DNA of 64,000 nucleotides, from NCBI RefSeq assembly GCF_016920785.2, contig NW_024609857.1, positions 126,597,094 through 126,661,093 on the forward strand, read 5' to 3'. This stretch comes from Ixodes scapularis. Its lineage: Eukaryota; Arthropoda; Arachnida; Ixodida; Ixodidae. The notes below the pieces were generated by a model. The model saw nothing but the letters and a program-made list of their open reading frames with translations, searched no databases and was not told the origin of the DNA. The position numbers and the translations under genes are program-made. Shown piece after piece: positions 1-9,869 of the stretch; position 1 is the stretch's first letter; the number at the start of each line of letters is the position of its first letter.

Positions 1-663
1 CCTAATTGTTTCTCTCACCACCCTTTTAACATCGTTGCTTTCCTTACCAACTACATCCGTTCCAGACCAATCCGTTGTGCACTTTCTACACTCCTCCAGA
101 TGCTTAGCCAACTCCGAATTTGCTGCATTATTTTTAACATTTTTTTTGTGTTCTGTTAAACGATCGTTCAAACACCGTGAGGTTTGGCCTACATACTTAA
201 AACCACACGCCAAAGGAACCTCATACATCACGCCTACGCTACACGGCACCGACTTTTCCCTATGTGCCTTCTGACAGCCCCTCTGAACCGTTTCAAAAGG
301 TGTCAATCTATCTAACGTAAAATCCGTGCTGAATACGACATCCACGCCATATTTTTTTGCACATGCTCTAAGATTGTGGGACACCTCGTGAAAATACGGA
401 ACCACAGCCTACCTATTCCTGATTTCTTGCGTCTTCCCCTTTTTCTCCCTGCACTGTAGGGCAATCTGCCTTTTGATGAACTCTTCCCCACAGCCTGCCA
501 TTACCAGTCTTTCCCACTGGTTTTTTAGTGCCTCCGGTCCGAAATACATGCATGATCTCACCAAAGCATTACTAATCAAATATCTGACTTACATTTTTAC
601 ATTTTTTGAGTGACAGCTACTCTTTGACAGAACCGGTTTTGGGTTTCCCTTCCCATACTCTCA
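1..663 (-). mobile_element. Penelope-like element, truncated inverted copy
   Basis: This stretch is the reverse complement of roughly 1497-2165 of the neighbouring plus-strand Penelope-like element, covering the end of the reverse transcriptase and the GIY-YIG endonuclease. It runs off the left edge of the window. Its internal (5') end abuts the start of the plus copy at about 664, so the two copies are head to head. Where the plus copy has a TAA stop between the two domains, this copy has TAT. It instead has a TAG where the plus copy reads TAC (Tyr) in the AGG AAT AGG TAC context. It is non-functional as it stands. Confidence 0.85.
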
Positions 664-664
664 T

Positions 665-1816
665 ACTAAGTCGGAGGAAGCGTTGGGGTCATTGTTTAAT
701 GAATGTAAGGGTAATATCGGGAAGCTGAGGAAGAGCATTTGCAAGGTTTTTCTGGAGGAAAGCATGGAAGAGGTAGCGAATAGCGTTTTGAAACCGTTGC
801 GTTCAACGCTCAACCTTAAATTCTTTTTGAAGGATCATAAGATTGAGTTGCCCCTACGTACCGTTGTTAACGACAATGGGACGTGGCAGAGGGTGGTCTC
901 ATGCTTCTTACAGCGGGGTTTGAAGTTAGCTAATTTAGAGAAGTCAATCGCCTTAAGGAACTCTAGTGAGTTGATTGAAGTAATAGAAAAGTTTCACGGG
1001 AGGAAGTGCGCGGTATTCTCCATGGACCTCAAAGACCTATATTACTCTTTAGAGAAAAGCAGGCTAATGAATAGAGTGAGGATTGCTTTGGAAGGGAACC
1101 TTATTAAGTTTCAATCAGGAACAGGATTAGCGGTGGATAGTTTTCTTTCGGTGCTAGACCTTTATTTAAAGTCAACGGTAATGGATTACGAAGGTCGAAA
1201 TTTTGTGCAAAAAGAGGGAATCTGTATAGGTTCGTCTCTAGCGCCTTTGTTAGCGGAAATATACTTAAACACGGTGGACCAACAAGTGTATGACAAGGTA
1301 GAAGAAGTGTCTCCAAAGTGTTTTGTGAAAAGATTTGTGGATGATATTTTAGTTTGCTCTGTTCAGAAAGGGTTGGACCCAGTTTTGCAACAGCTAGTAA
1401 GGTCAGCGGCGCCAGAGTTGAGATTCACGTTAGAGAGGCCAAGGGGCGAGGTCCTGCAATTTCTCGACCTGTGTTTACATTTGGAACGAGGTCTTTGTTG
1501 GGAGTATGGGAAAGAAAACCCAAAACCGGTTCTGTCAAAGAGTAGCTGTCACTCAAAAAATGTAAAAGCCGGGGTGGTCAGATCTTTGATTAGTAATGCT
1601 TTGGTGAGATCATGCATGCATTTCGGACCGGAGGCACTAAAAAACCAGTGGGAAAGACTGGTAATGGCAGGCTATGGGGAAGAGTACATCAAAAGGCAGA
1701 TTGCTCTAGAGTGCAGAGAGAAAAAGGGGAAGACGCAAGAAATCAGGAATAGGTACGCTGTGGTTCCGTATTTTCACGAGGTGTCCCACAATCTTAGAGC
1801 GCGTGCAAAAAAATAA
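665..1816 (+). pseudogene. Penelope-like element reverse transcriptase (5'-truncated)
   Basis: About 380 codons encode the reverse transcriptase of a Penelope-like retroelement. Visible RT motifs in order are VFSMDLKDLYYSL (first catalytic Asp), GICIGSSLAPLLAEIYL and FVKRFVDDILVC (catalytic DD), followed by a QFLDL thumb-like segment. The reading frame is open from the head-to-head junction at about 664 with no ATG at its start, so the 5' end of the gene is missing. A TAA at 1814-1816 separates it from the in-frame GIY-YIG domain. The inverted copy has TAT at the same place, so the stop is a point nonsense change. In family members the protein reverse transcribes its own RNA. Confidence 0.88.
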
Positions 1817-2242
1817 GGCGTGGATGTCGTATTCAGCACGGATTTTAGGTTAGATAGATTGACACCTTTTGAAACGGTTCAGAGGGGCTGTCAGAAGGCG
1901 CACAGGGAAAAGTCGGTGCCGTGTAGCGTAGGCGTGGTGTATGAGGTTCCTTTGGCGTGTGGTTTTAAGTATGTAGGCCAAACCTTTCGGTGTTTGAACG
2001 ATCGTTTAACAGAACACAAAAGGAATGTTAAAAATAATGCAGCAAATTCGGAGTTGGCTAAGCATCTGAAGGAGTGTAGAAACTGCACAACGGATTGGTC
2101 TGGAACAGATGTAGTTGTTAAGGAAAGCAACGATGTTAAAAGGGTGGTGAGAGAAACAATTAGGATTAGATCGTTGGGAAATTGCATCAGTCAACCTTCC
2201 ATGCAAATAGGGAACCGCTGCAAGCAATTTCTACAGTTTTAA
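1817..2242 (+). pseudogene. GIY-YIG endonuclease domain of the Penelope-like element
   Basis: This continues the reverse transcriptase frame directly after the TAA at 1814-1816. The protein has a GIY-YIG nuclease core: VGVVYEVPLACGFKYVGQT, with GVVYEVP and KYVGQT as the two core strands, then R and H in CLNDRLTEHKRN, and a conserved Cys pair region further on. In Penelope-like elements this C-terminal nuclease nicks target DNA to prime reverse transcription. A GTG at 1820 is in frame but is not a convincing independent start. RT and endonuclease were almost certainly one polyprotein. The stop is at 2240-2242. Confidence 0.85.
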
Positions 2243-2640
2243 GTGTTTTTTTTTAGTCATCTTGACAGGCTTCTTTGCTGTGTATTGTCTGTGGTGTGTA
2301 TTGGAGAGTATTGTCTGTTTTCTATAATTTCGGAGGTGACCAGTTTTGAGTAGGATGTTGTTGTGGGCTGTTGTCCTGTTTATTGTGAGGACACAAAAGA
2401 GTTGCTTGAAGTCTCTGTGAGGCATATCTTCTGCTAGAACCTCTTCACTTGGAAACGTTGTCAGTGTCCGCTTCTTTTGTGATAGAGTGGAACCTGTAAC
2501 GTCACGGTGCAGAGGACAAGTCATATGTGATTGGTTGATGACGACGAGAACGAACTATATAAGAGGAGGTTGTTGAAATAAACTTGTAGCTGAGTTTGAG
2601 ACCTGTCTGTTTTTTCTGTTACTTCTGCTCTTCAAAAACC
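2243..2640 (+). other. probable 3' untranslated tail of the Penelope-like element
   Basis: Non-coding sequence follows the endonuclease stop. It contains AATAAA-like signals near 2576 and no other recognisable gene. The exact 3' end of the element cannot be fixed because the inverted copy runs out of the window before covering it. A TTGATGA followed by CGAAC near 2537-2556 weakly recalls a hammerhead core but lacks the GAAA. Confidence 0.4.
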
Positions 2641-2901
2641 CCCCAGTCTCAGGGTAAATGACGAAATGGTTGACTTCCGCCAGCTAGCCTGTACTTTGAC
2701 TCTTTTCTCGTAGAAAAAGTACATTAGTGTATGTATTTTTGTAGCTGTATTTTAACACACTTTCTAAACATATTTTCAAGCTGTTTACCGAAATATCCGA
2801 AAATACAAAGTGTCACGGTATATGTGTATTGCAATACAGTTCAGTATAAATAGTCTGTTGTTAGGCCAACTTTTGCCTTGCTGTGCATGTACAACAGTAT
2901 T

Positions 2902-3126
2902 TGTATTCTCCAATAGTGTCGTCATTACTCTGACTAAGCCAAGTATTGTTATTGGTACAGAGTCCTGGCTGAAAGATTCTATTAGCGAAGCTGAAGTGCT
3001 CCCCTCGGACTATGTTGCGTACCGCCGAGATAGAAACAAATATTGTGGTGGCGTCTTTCTTTCAGTTCATTTCAGCCTGCAAACTTTTGAAATCAAAGTT
3101 AATGGTCTGAATTGTGAATTGGTATA
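2902..3126 (+). pseudogene. LINE AP-endonuclease N-terminal fragment
   Basis: The frame reads a typical CR1/L2/Jockey-type endonuclease start: KPSIVIGTESWLKDSIS, then PSDYVAYRRDRN and GGVFLSVH, ending at NCELV before a stop. The Glu of GTESWL matches the catalytic Glu of the AP-endonuclease fold. The rest of the endonuclease and the reverse transcriptase are absent. The fragment ends about 60 bases before the remnant LTR at 3187, so it is a truncated relic. Confidence 0.7.
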
Positions 3127-3327
3127 ATGCAAGATTTTGCGAGTAAATACCCGGTGTACTACACTGGGCTCCTTTTATGTTATGGGTGTACCACAAGCTA
3201 GCGGGAGCAACACTGCGTGCACGCGAAGCGACCAGACGGAGGCCCTACACAGTCTAGTTACGAACGACACCATAATTAAATGGACCAGTGTACGTGATCG
3301 TCAGTGGGAGACACTAAAAATGAATGC

Positions 3328-3492
3328 TGACGCATAGCCCAGTTCTAGCAATCTATGATCCCGAGTTGCCCAGCAAGTTGTCAACTGCTACGTCCGCATT
3401 TGCTCTAGGGGCTGCGTTGCTTCAACAGCATGAAATGGACTGGCCTGCGGTAGGCTACGCGTCTCGGGCGATCACTGATACTGAACACCGGT
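3328..3492 (+). pseudogene. Ty3/gypsy RNase H fragment
   Basis: One frame reads SPVLAIYDPELPSKLSTAT, then AFALGAALLQQHE, then VGYASRAITDTEHR. This matches the start of a Ty3/gypsy RNase H, although the usual catalytic Asp of DAS appears as Ala-Thr-Ser. The normal continuation NYAQIEKE is missing. A TAA follows and the sequence jumps to the integrase C-terminus, which indicates a large internal deletion. Confidence 0.65.
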
Positions 3493-4089
3493 AAGTTGTC
3501 AAGCGTCTACTACGCAAAACGGAGTGTGCCAAAGAAGTATTTTTGGTTGGTCCTCCTTAATTACCGGGCAGCTCTCCTTGAAGATGGCCGCTCACCTGCA
3601 GAACTACTGATCGGCCAAGAACTACGAACCCTACTTCCCGACTTCACCGCGTCTCCCGCATCTCCTGTCAGAAAGCACGTCCAGAACGAGACGAAAGGAA
3701 GACAGCTAGCTCCTCTTCAGCAGGCAGACATCGTGCGAATCCTTAACAACGGGCGATGGGAGCGTAAAGCACAAGTGCAAGGCTTGGTGGCCCCAAGGTC
3801 ATACACGGTGCTTACCGAGGACGGCCGGATCCTCCGCCGTAACCGACAGCATCTCCGAAAGACACCAGGAGGATTCTCCATCTCCATCAAGAACAGCGAC
3901 TCAGAGGACGACAACGACGATTGCTTGACACCTTTCAGCGATGGATCACAGCCCCCTCACCACCAGAGCCTCCTCGAAGCCAGGCGTCGCCTCACCCACC
4001 AGCCTTACCCTTTCTTGAGCAGGCGTCAGCAGGAGCAGGACCTCAGTCCAAGAGACCTAGAAGGCTACCACAACGCCTGGGCTACATAA
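3493..4089 (+). pseudogene. Ty3/gypsy integrase C-terminal region
   Basis: The frame encodes the end of an integrase. LNYRAALLEDGRSPAELLIG is the segment after the catalytic core. ADIVRILNNGRWERKAQV and PRSYTVLTEDGRILRRNRQH form the C-terminal DNA-binding module, and an acidic, Ser/Pro-rich tail follows (DSEDDNDD). The catalytic D,D,E residues lie upstream and are deleted. The product resembles the integrase tail at 35355-35957, so the two belong to one gypsy lineage. Confidence 0.75.
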
Positions 4090-4250
4090 AAGGCTTCCAA
4101 CAGGCAGAACTAATCTAAACGAGTACAGCCCGCTCCACGTGCTGCTCGTGGTTGTTGTGTATGACTTTGTTTTGTTTGTTTTCTACTTTCCCTTTTTAAG
4201 TTAGGCCTTCTTTGTATTTTGTTCTTTTGTGCTTTGTTTTTGGTTCCTTC

Positions 4251-4262
4251 AAAGAAAGGGGG
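4251..4262 (+). promoter_or_regulatory. polypurine tract
   Basis: AAAGAAAGGGGG lies directly before the TGTACTA start of the 3' LTR. In LTR retrotransposons this tract primes plus-strand DNA synthesis. Confidence 0.7.
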
Positions 4263-4396
4263 TGTACTATATGTTAGCGGGAGCAACACTGCGTGCACGT
4301 GAAGAGACCAAAGGAGCGCGTGCTCAAAAATAAAGAAGTTGTTCTTGTTGCTGGCACTGATTATAGACACTCTACCTTTACAATAAAAAAAAAAAA

Positions 4397-4910
4397 TTCG
4401 TTTTTGGCTATTTGTTATAGTACCAGAATGGGCTAGAGGGCCCTACATTGTTTTTTGGTGCCCGTTTGCTGGGAACTGGGTTGTCCTGAAAAGCTCCCCA
4501 GCGAGGCGCACGTGGCCAAATCGCAAATAATAAACGAATCCCTAAGAACCGGTCTTCACTCCTTGAGGCCGGTTTTTTTCAAGAATAATTTGTTTTTGAG
4601 TACTTGCCATAGTACCAGGATGGGCTCAAGGGCTCTACTTTTATATTCCACCTTTAGCTGGGAACTGGGTTCACCTCAAAAAGTTTCCTGGCGAGGCGCG
4701 TGTAAACAACCAAAAAAAAACTAAACTTTCAGACCGTTTTTTTCACAAGGTTTTTGTTTGTGTATGTGCGATAGTACGAGGAGGGACTTGAGGGCTCTAA
4801 AGATTATATTTCGTCTTTAGCTAGGAATTGGGTTGTCCTGCAAAAAGTTCCCTGGCGAGGCGCGTGAGCCCGAATTTCCAAAGATGAACGGATTCCTAAA
4901 ACCGGCCAAT
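4397..4910. repeat. three-unit tandem repeat of 160-190 bp
   Basis: Three diverged units share, in order, ATAGTACCAG, a GGGCTCTA-like block, GCTGGGAACTGGGTT and TTCCCTGGCGAGGCGCGTG. The ATAGTACC marker lies at 4417, 4609 and 4771, giving spacings of 192 and 162 bases. The array sits just right of the gypsy 3' LTR. It may be a short satellite or a remnant of a larger element. Confidence 0.75.
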
Positions 4911-5039
4911 GTATATTCACTTGGAGTCGATGCTACTAGGTATGCGCTAATTTTTGATGATTTGGTGTGATGGATGCGGATGATAGAATTATCATCCCGG
5001 TTTTCACATCGCCAGCCTTGCGCCTTTTGCACGAGTGGT

Positions 5040-6889
5040 AACTTTAGCGCACCGCCGCGTTTCCAATCTGCTGTGACTGTTTCTTAAATCTTCTGATGCA
5101 GTGGTTCTCGTTGAAGTGAATTTAAACATTCTGTTCATTTATAATTCTAAACTAATGAAAATTATTCAAAAACTTTATATTGTGACGATTAGTCCCCTAT
5201 ATAGTGTCCCCCTTGTCGTATAACTTACGTAATTATAGTGCAATAATGAAGCCTTAACGGAGTATACAAAACGATGCCACATCCTAAATTAAGCACCCTA
5301 CAAACCCGATATAAATGTAACAAAATCTTTATATAAGTTCCAGTACATTCGGGCCTGGTAGAAATGCCGCATAAACCATAACTTTAATACTTCGTTTCAG
5401 CTTAAGGGCGAATAGTAGGTTGAGATATGACTCAAATTGTTTTTATACTATTTCAGCTTCATTTTATACTAGAGGTTTCAAGCTTTTCAAGTTTTTTGTA
5501 GTGTCGCTGCGTTCTGCTTACAAAATTTCATTCAAAACCATTAAATAATATGCCAATTATTTAAAAAAATATGACTTTTCTACTTTGGTTAAGGAACATT
5601 TATGAAATGTCAAACTTTAACTACAGCCATGAGAACTCTTGCAGTTATTATTCACAACGTTGGCTTTCTTCTTACCCCAATAATATATAAACTCCATGTC
5701 TCATTTTCTTAATAAATTGTTATACACCTGTGGTCCATTTTGTTCCTTCTTGTTCAGTTAAATATAATAATAAATAGAAAACTCCTTCAACAATATACAA
5801 TTTACGAGGTTCAGTAAATAAAGAAAATAAGTAATAAATAACTGCCCATATATATCTCTGACAGCTCCACTATTGTACCTTGCATGTACAAAAACAAAGT
5901 TTTCGAGAAAACGCAATTGGAAGTTCGGCTACTCATCCACATTTCTAAAACGCGCGTGGTGCAAAGTCGTCAGCTTCATTCCCTTTGCACTGCCTTGTGA
6001 AGCCTCTCCTGGGATTCGCCTACGATTTCCTTCTTTTTTTGCTTTCTGCAAAGTCCAGAAGGTTTGCTTTTGTGATTCGGGTGTATTTCATCCGGTTCAG
6101 GGTCGCGTGACGAAACACGGCTTGTCTTACACCAAAGGCATCGAGCACTTTTTTTTTCTTTGCTTCTTTGTCATTGTTGTAGAACGCAACTGCGCCCTAG
6201 AAAGCAGCCTCGGGGACGCTCCAACAAATGTAGTGTTTGCACACCTACACCGGATCAAGTTTTTTAGCGACTCAGCATTTTTGGTACGGCCATGAAACGT
6301 CCATGATATATCGGTGAAGCGCCAAAATGGATAAAAAAAGTTTTATCAATGTTACACACACAGAAAAACAAGTTGTGTTCCTTTTTTATTCACTTTTTAA
6401 GAGCGAAAAGAGCGGTTCAAACTATGTCTGCGTTAAGTAGCAAAGCATTTGAAGGGCAGATAGGTGTAATACGCAAAATTTTTAAATTACATCTAGCACT
6501 CATTTGACTACGCTCTCATGAGGACAGGTTCTACAAAAACTTTGCTATATTTTTAGATAAAATTAAATAAAAAGAAGTTTGGATCAATTATATTTAGTTC
6601 AGACACAACCGTCGCTGCGAGCTAATGGGACCCATCCAGCAGCGAAAAAAGCGCAAGTCACTGGGCCTTTTCTTTTCACGATTTCCTCGGTGATGATAGA
6701 ACACGTACAGTAACATGACGAACGACATGATGGTGTTCTTTGACGTTGCCTGATTGGTCCCATCAGCTGAAGGCGTCGGCTTCGTCCGGGCGTAAAGGTG
6801 AAACAAAACATAGACTATAGTGCAGCGTTCGTGGCTTGGAGATGTGTATATGAGCCACTACTAAGGCGGAGAAAATGTTTAATAATATA
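5040..6889. other. AT-rich intergenic sequence, no gene recognised
   Basis: No coding region is supported. The segment around 5190-5245 (ACGATTAGTCCCCTATATAG) recurs at about 20042-20090, which suggests an old interspersed repeat. An open frame of 140 codons at 5873-6295 has no recognisable domain and is probably chance. Confidence 0.5.
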
Positions 6890-7479
6890 GGGTGGCTAAA
6901 GTCGCCAGGCTCGATCTAAAATGGACCGTAAAAATCGACGCCTGCCCGTAGCCCCTCAAACTTTTCGTCAAAGGTGTATTTCATAGGTCGGTTTTTCTTG
7001 TAGAATTACAAAGCGTAGTTCTCTTTCTGTAAAAAATAAGGCCAAGAAACTTGCCTGGGTCAACGGCGGGAGGCGACGCAGACGACCAAGTCAAGGTGCG
7101 GGGTGTGTTTGACACTCCTATTGATAGATGGCGCTACCTCCTTGTTTCCGTCAGAGTTCTGGTTTCGGTTTGCTTTCAATGAAATATCGAAAGTGCCCGC
7201 GTCGACCGTGGTTTATTGACACCAACATAATCGGTTTTGTAATCTACCTTTGGCGTGAAAATAAATGCAGACAATGATAGAAAAACTTCAAGTAACAAAA
7301 ATAAAAGAAAACGCGGTTGCATAACGACAACGCTGACGGCGCTCTTGCTGCCGGCGGATTTCGTCTGCGTGTCGTCTGCTTTCTTTCGCTGGTCGGTTGC
7401 ATCCTCGGACGCTGCTTCCGAGACCATTTTTTTGTTTTCTTTTGCCGCGGTTGGTGGAGAGACAGCCACCATGCGTCAC
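6890..7479 (+). repeat. left terminal inverted repeat of the mariner-like element
   Basis: It is the near-perfect reverse complement of 8702-9280. Its inner end carries a second ATGCGTCAC, a copy of the transposase start codon context, after which the sequences diverge. Confidence 0.9.
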
Positions 7480-7666
7480 TTTGGATGCTATTTACACCGC
7501 ATGCACTTTTGAGACACGGGAGGCTGCCAAAGCAAGCTCCAGATAAACAGCAATTAATGGCTCTGAAAAGAGCCTGTCAGTAGGAGCCCGCGGTTTTCGC
7601 GGTTGTCAAAGCCGCTGGTCATATGTGCAAAATGGATAGATATGTGATCTTCAGTTCTCGTTGTCT

Positions 7667-8710
7667 TCAGTCCACATGTCCACCTCGAACTTGGAGGCAC
7701 TTGTGCAGTCTTCGCTCATAATCCCTGAAGGCTACCTCCCGCATGTTGTCCGTGATCGCATCGAAGGCGGATATAATCCGCTCTTTTAGTTCCGTCATCG
7801 AGCGTACGCGAACTGCGTAGACCTGGGCTTTCACAAAACCCCAAACAAAAAAATCACAAATTGTCAGGTCAGGGGACCGTGGGGGCCAGGGCATTGTCGG
7901 TGACCCTCGACCCATCCAGTTGCCGGGAAAGGTTCTGTCAAGCCAGTCTCTCACTGCGGTGGCGTAATGCGGTGGTGCTCCGTCTTGCTGGAAGATGCAC
8001 ACCTCCCTTTGCATGTGCGAAGCTTCCAGCTCCGGCAAGACGTCCTGTTCGAGCATGCGAAGGTAGGCGTCGCCGGTGACCGTGCCCTCAAAAAAGAATG
8101 GACCGACAACGCCTTCCCTCCAAAGTCCACACCATACTACGACCTTTGGTGACTGGATAGCCTCTTCAATGATCCAGTGGGGGTTCGTCTCGGACCAGCA
8201 GCGGGTGTTTTGCTTGTTCACGTGCCCATCCAGATGAAAAATAGCTTCGTCCGTGAAAAGCAGAAACGAAAGGTGGTTCCTGTTTGTGGAGATGCGCCCA
8301 AGTTCGTCCACGCAGAACTGCTTTCGCCGTTCATAGTCATCTGGCTGCAGCTCGAACAGAACCTGTGGCTTGTACGGATACATTTGTCGGCGGATCACCA
8401 TCCAGACGAAACTTTTACGGATGCCAAGTTGTCTTGCGACTTGCCGCACGGACAGGCGTGGGTTCAATGCAAATGCCGCAAGCACGGCGTGTCGTTTGTT
8501 CTGCTGTGGCGACCTCTCTTCAAGTACTCGCAGCCTGGTCTGCACAGTGTTTTCCGTGTTGAATCGGTGCACCCAGCGCAGGACAGTCCGACGGGTGGGC
8601 GGACGCCTGCGAAAAGTGGCTCGAAACTTCGATCTCACTTGCCTCATACTCCTGGTTTCTGTAAACCAAAGGACTACTTTTGCCCTCTCTTCGACGGTCA
8701 GGTGACGCAT
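7667..8710 (-). CDS. mariner-like DDE transposase, intact
   Basis: A 347-residue transposase is read from the ATG at 8710, chosen because MRHLTVEERAKVVLWF is the conserved start. The open frame continues upstream to 8914, but that part lies in TIR sequence. The N-terminus carries a helix-turn-helix segment (VRSKFRATF, then RPPTRRTVLRWV), followed by a second HTH (LSVRQVARQLGIRKSFVWMV). Catalytic acids are Asp in LLFTDEAIFHLDG, Asp in FQQDGAPPHYA and Asp in SPDLTICDFF. I count 42 residues between the last two if the Asp of ICDFF is catalytic, a longer spacing than the 34 of classic mariner. The protein would bind the TIRs and cut and paste the element. It has no stops. Confidence 0.92.
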   Translation of the reverse strand: MRHLTVEERAKVVLWFTETRSMRQVRSKFRATFRRRPPTRRTVLRWVHRFNTENTVQTRLRVLEERSPQQNKRHAVLAAFALNPRLSVRQVARQLGIRKSFVWMVIRRQMYPYKPQVLFELQPDDYERRKQFCVDELGRISTNRNHLSFLLFTDEAIFHLDGHVNKQNTRCWSETNPHWIIEEAIQSPKVVVWCGLWREGVVGPFFFEGTVTGDAYLRMLEQDVLPELEASHMQREVCIFQQDGAPPHYATAVRDWLDRTFPGNWMGRGSPTMPWPPRSPDLTICDFFVWGFVKAQVYAVRVRSMTELKERIISAFDAITDNMREVAFRDYERRLHKCLQVRGGHVD

Positions 8711-9280
8711 TGTGGCTGTTTTCTCCCCAACCACGACAGAAAAGGTCTCGGAAGCAGCGTCCAAGGATGCAACCGACCAGCGAAAGAAAGCAGACGACAC
8801 GCAGACGAAATCCGCCGGCAGCAAGAGCGCCGTCAGCGTTGCCGTTATGCAACCGCGTTTTCTTTTATTTTTGTTACTTGAAGTTTTTCTATCATTGTCT
8901 GCATTTATTTTCACGCCAAAGGTAGATTACAAAACCGATTATGTTGGTGTCAATAAACCACGGTCGACGCGGGCACTTTCGATATTTCATTGAAAGCAAA
9001 CCGAAACCAGAACTCTGACGGAAACAAGGAGGTAGCGCCATCTATCAATAGGAGTGTCAAACACACCCCGCACCTTGACTTGGTCGTCTGCGTCGCCTCC
9101 CGCCGTTGACCCAGGCAAGTTTCTTGGCCTTATTTTTTACAGAAAGAGAACTACGCTTTGTAATTCTACAAGAAAAAACCGACCTATGAAATACACCTTT
9201 GACGAAAAGTTTGAGGGGCTACGGGCAGGCGTCGATTTTTACGGTCCATTTTAGATCGAGCCTGGCGACTTTAGCCACCC
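8702..9280 (-). repeat. right terminal inverted repeat of the mariner-like element
   Basis: It holds the 5' untranslated region, the presumed promoter and the start codon of the transposase, and matches 6890-7479 in inverse orientation. Confidence 0.9.
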
Positions 9281-9299
9281 TATATTTGAGCAAAATGAA

Positions 9300-9860
9300 A
9301 AGTATGTTCAAATTAATCGACTCATTTTTTTTGGTTTTAACTGTATTTGTGCAGGGCATGAAAGACCGAATTGCGCGCGATATGAAGACGCTAGCAGAAA
9401 GTTTTTTTAATAATATGGTTGAACGCGGTGTGTTAGAAGATGTATATACTTTGCGCGTCAAGTGGACGATGCGTACAGTACACGCATTTTCAAGGTACAA
9501 GCCAGGCGGTCTTCGATAGAGCGTACGTTTCTCTCAACCTTGTCAGAGGGTTCAAACAGTATGAAATTAATCACGTGTCCTTTAGTGATCATACTCTTGT
9601 ATCATTTACGCTTCATTTTTTTAAAGAAACGCCGAAGAATTTTATTTGGGATTTAGGGAAGTTTAAAGCAAAGCTCCTAAATGAATAACATTTTGAAAAC
9701 AGCTCGCCGTCATCTTGAAGATTTGGCAAGAGCTAATAGGGAAGAGTTTAGAATCAAGTGGATATTGCTTAAACAGGAATCTAAGATTATAGCTCTTCAT
9801 CGTTGCAGTTTTGTAGAGCACGAATAAAAGTAAGAAGAGAGTGGGTTAAACGCACACTCT
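9300..9860 (+). pseudogene. LINE AP-endonuclease C-terminal fragment
   Basis: Broken frames give VLEDVYTLRVKW, TVHAFSRY, SSIDRAYVSLNL and SFSDHTLVSFTLHF. This is the order of the C-terminal half of a LINE endonuclease (DVWRL, TxxS, IDRxYVS, SDHxxV). Some further frame-disrupted sequence to about 9860 resembles the linker before the reverse transcriptase. No reverse transcriptase follows. The mariner-like element ends 20 bases upstream and may have inserted into this LINE, but no matching left part was found. Confidence 0.65.
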
Positions 9861-9869
9861 AAGAAAAGA

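Larger units (their letters stand above)
3187..4382 (+). mobile_element. Ty3/gypsy retrotransposon relic with very short LTRs
   Basis: The 5' LTR remnant starts at 3187 (TGTACCACAAGC) and shares about 50 bases with the 3' LTR that starts at 4263 (TGTACTATATG). Both contain GCGGGAGCAACACTGCGTGC. Between them are an RNase H piece (about 3328-3492) fused directly to the C-terminal half of an integrase (3493-4089). A polypurine tract AAAGAAAGGGGG occupies 4251-4262, immediately before the 3' LTR. Most of gag-pol is deleted. The 3' LTR, ending TTTACA at 4382, is only about 120 bp. Confidence 0.72.
6890..9280 (-). mobile_element. complete Tc1/mariner-like transposon with ~590-bp TIRs
   Basis: The element starts GGGTGGCTAAAGTCGCC at 6890 and ends GGCGACTTTAGCCACCC at 9280, flanked on both sides by TA (6888-6889 and 9281-9282), the expected target duplication. 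The terminal inverted repeats are nearly identical and extend about 590 bases, to 7479 on the left and 8702 on the right. They are long enough to contain the first codons of the transposase. A single intact transposase gene fills the interior. Intact ends and an intact gene suggest a fairly recent insertion. Confidence 0.93.

Noticed and set aside
35..274. 79-codon plus-strand open frame at the left edge
   Set aside because: It is the antisense of the inverted Penelope-like endonuclease; the same shadow occurs at 1891-2187 opposite the plus copy.
2530..2560. Possible hammerhead ribozyme in the 3' tail of the first Penelope-like element
   Set aside because: TTGATGA is present but no GAAA and no paired stem II follow.
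7176..7472. 98-codon open frame mirrored at 8712-8993 in both mariner TIRs
   Set aside because: It exists twice only because the TIRs are long inverted repeats, has no recognisable domain and reads outward antisense to the transposase leader.
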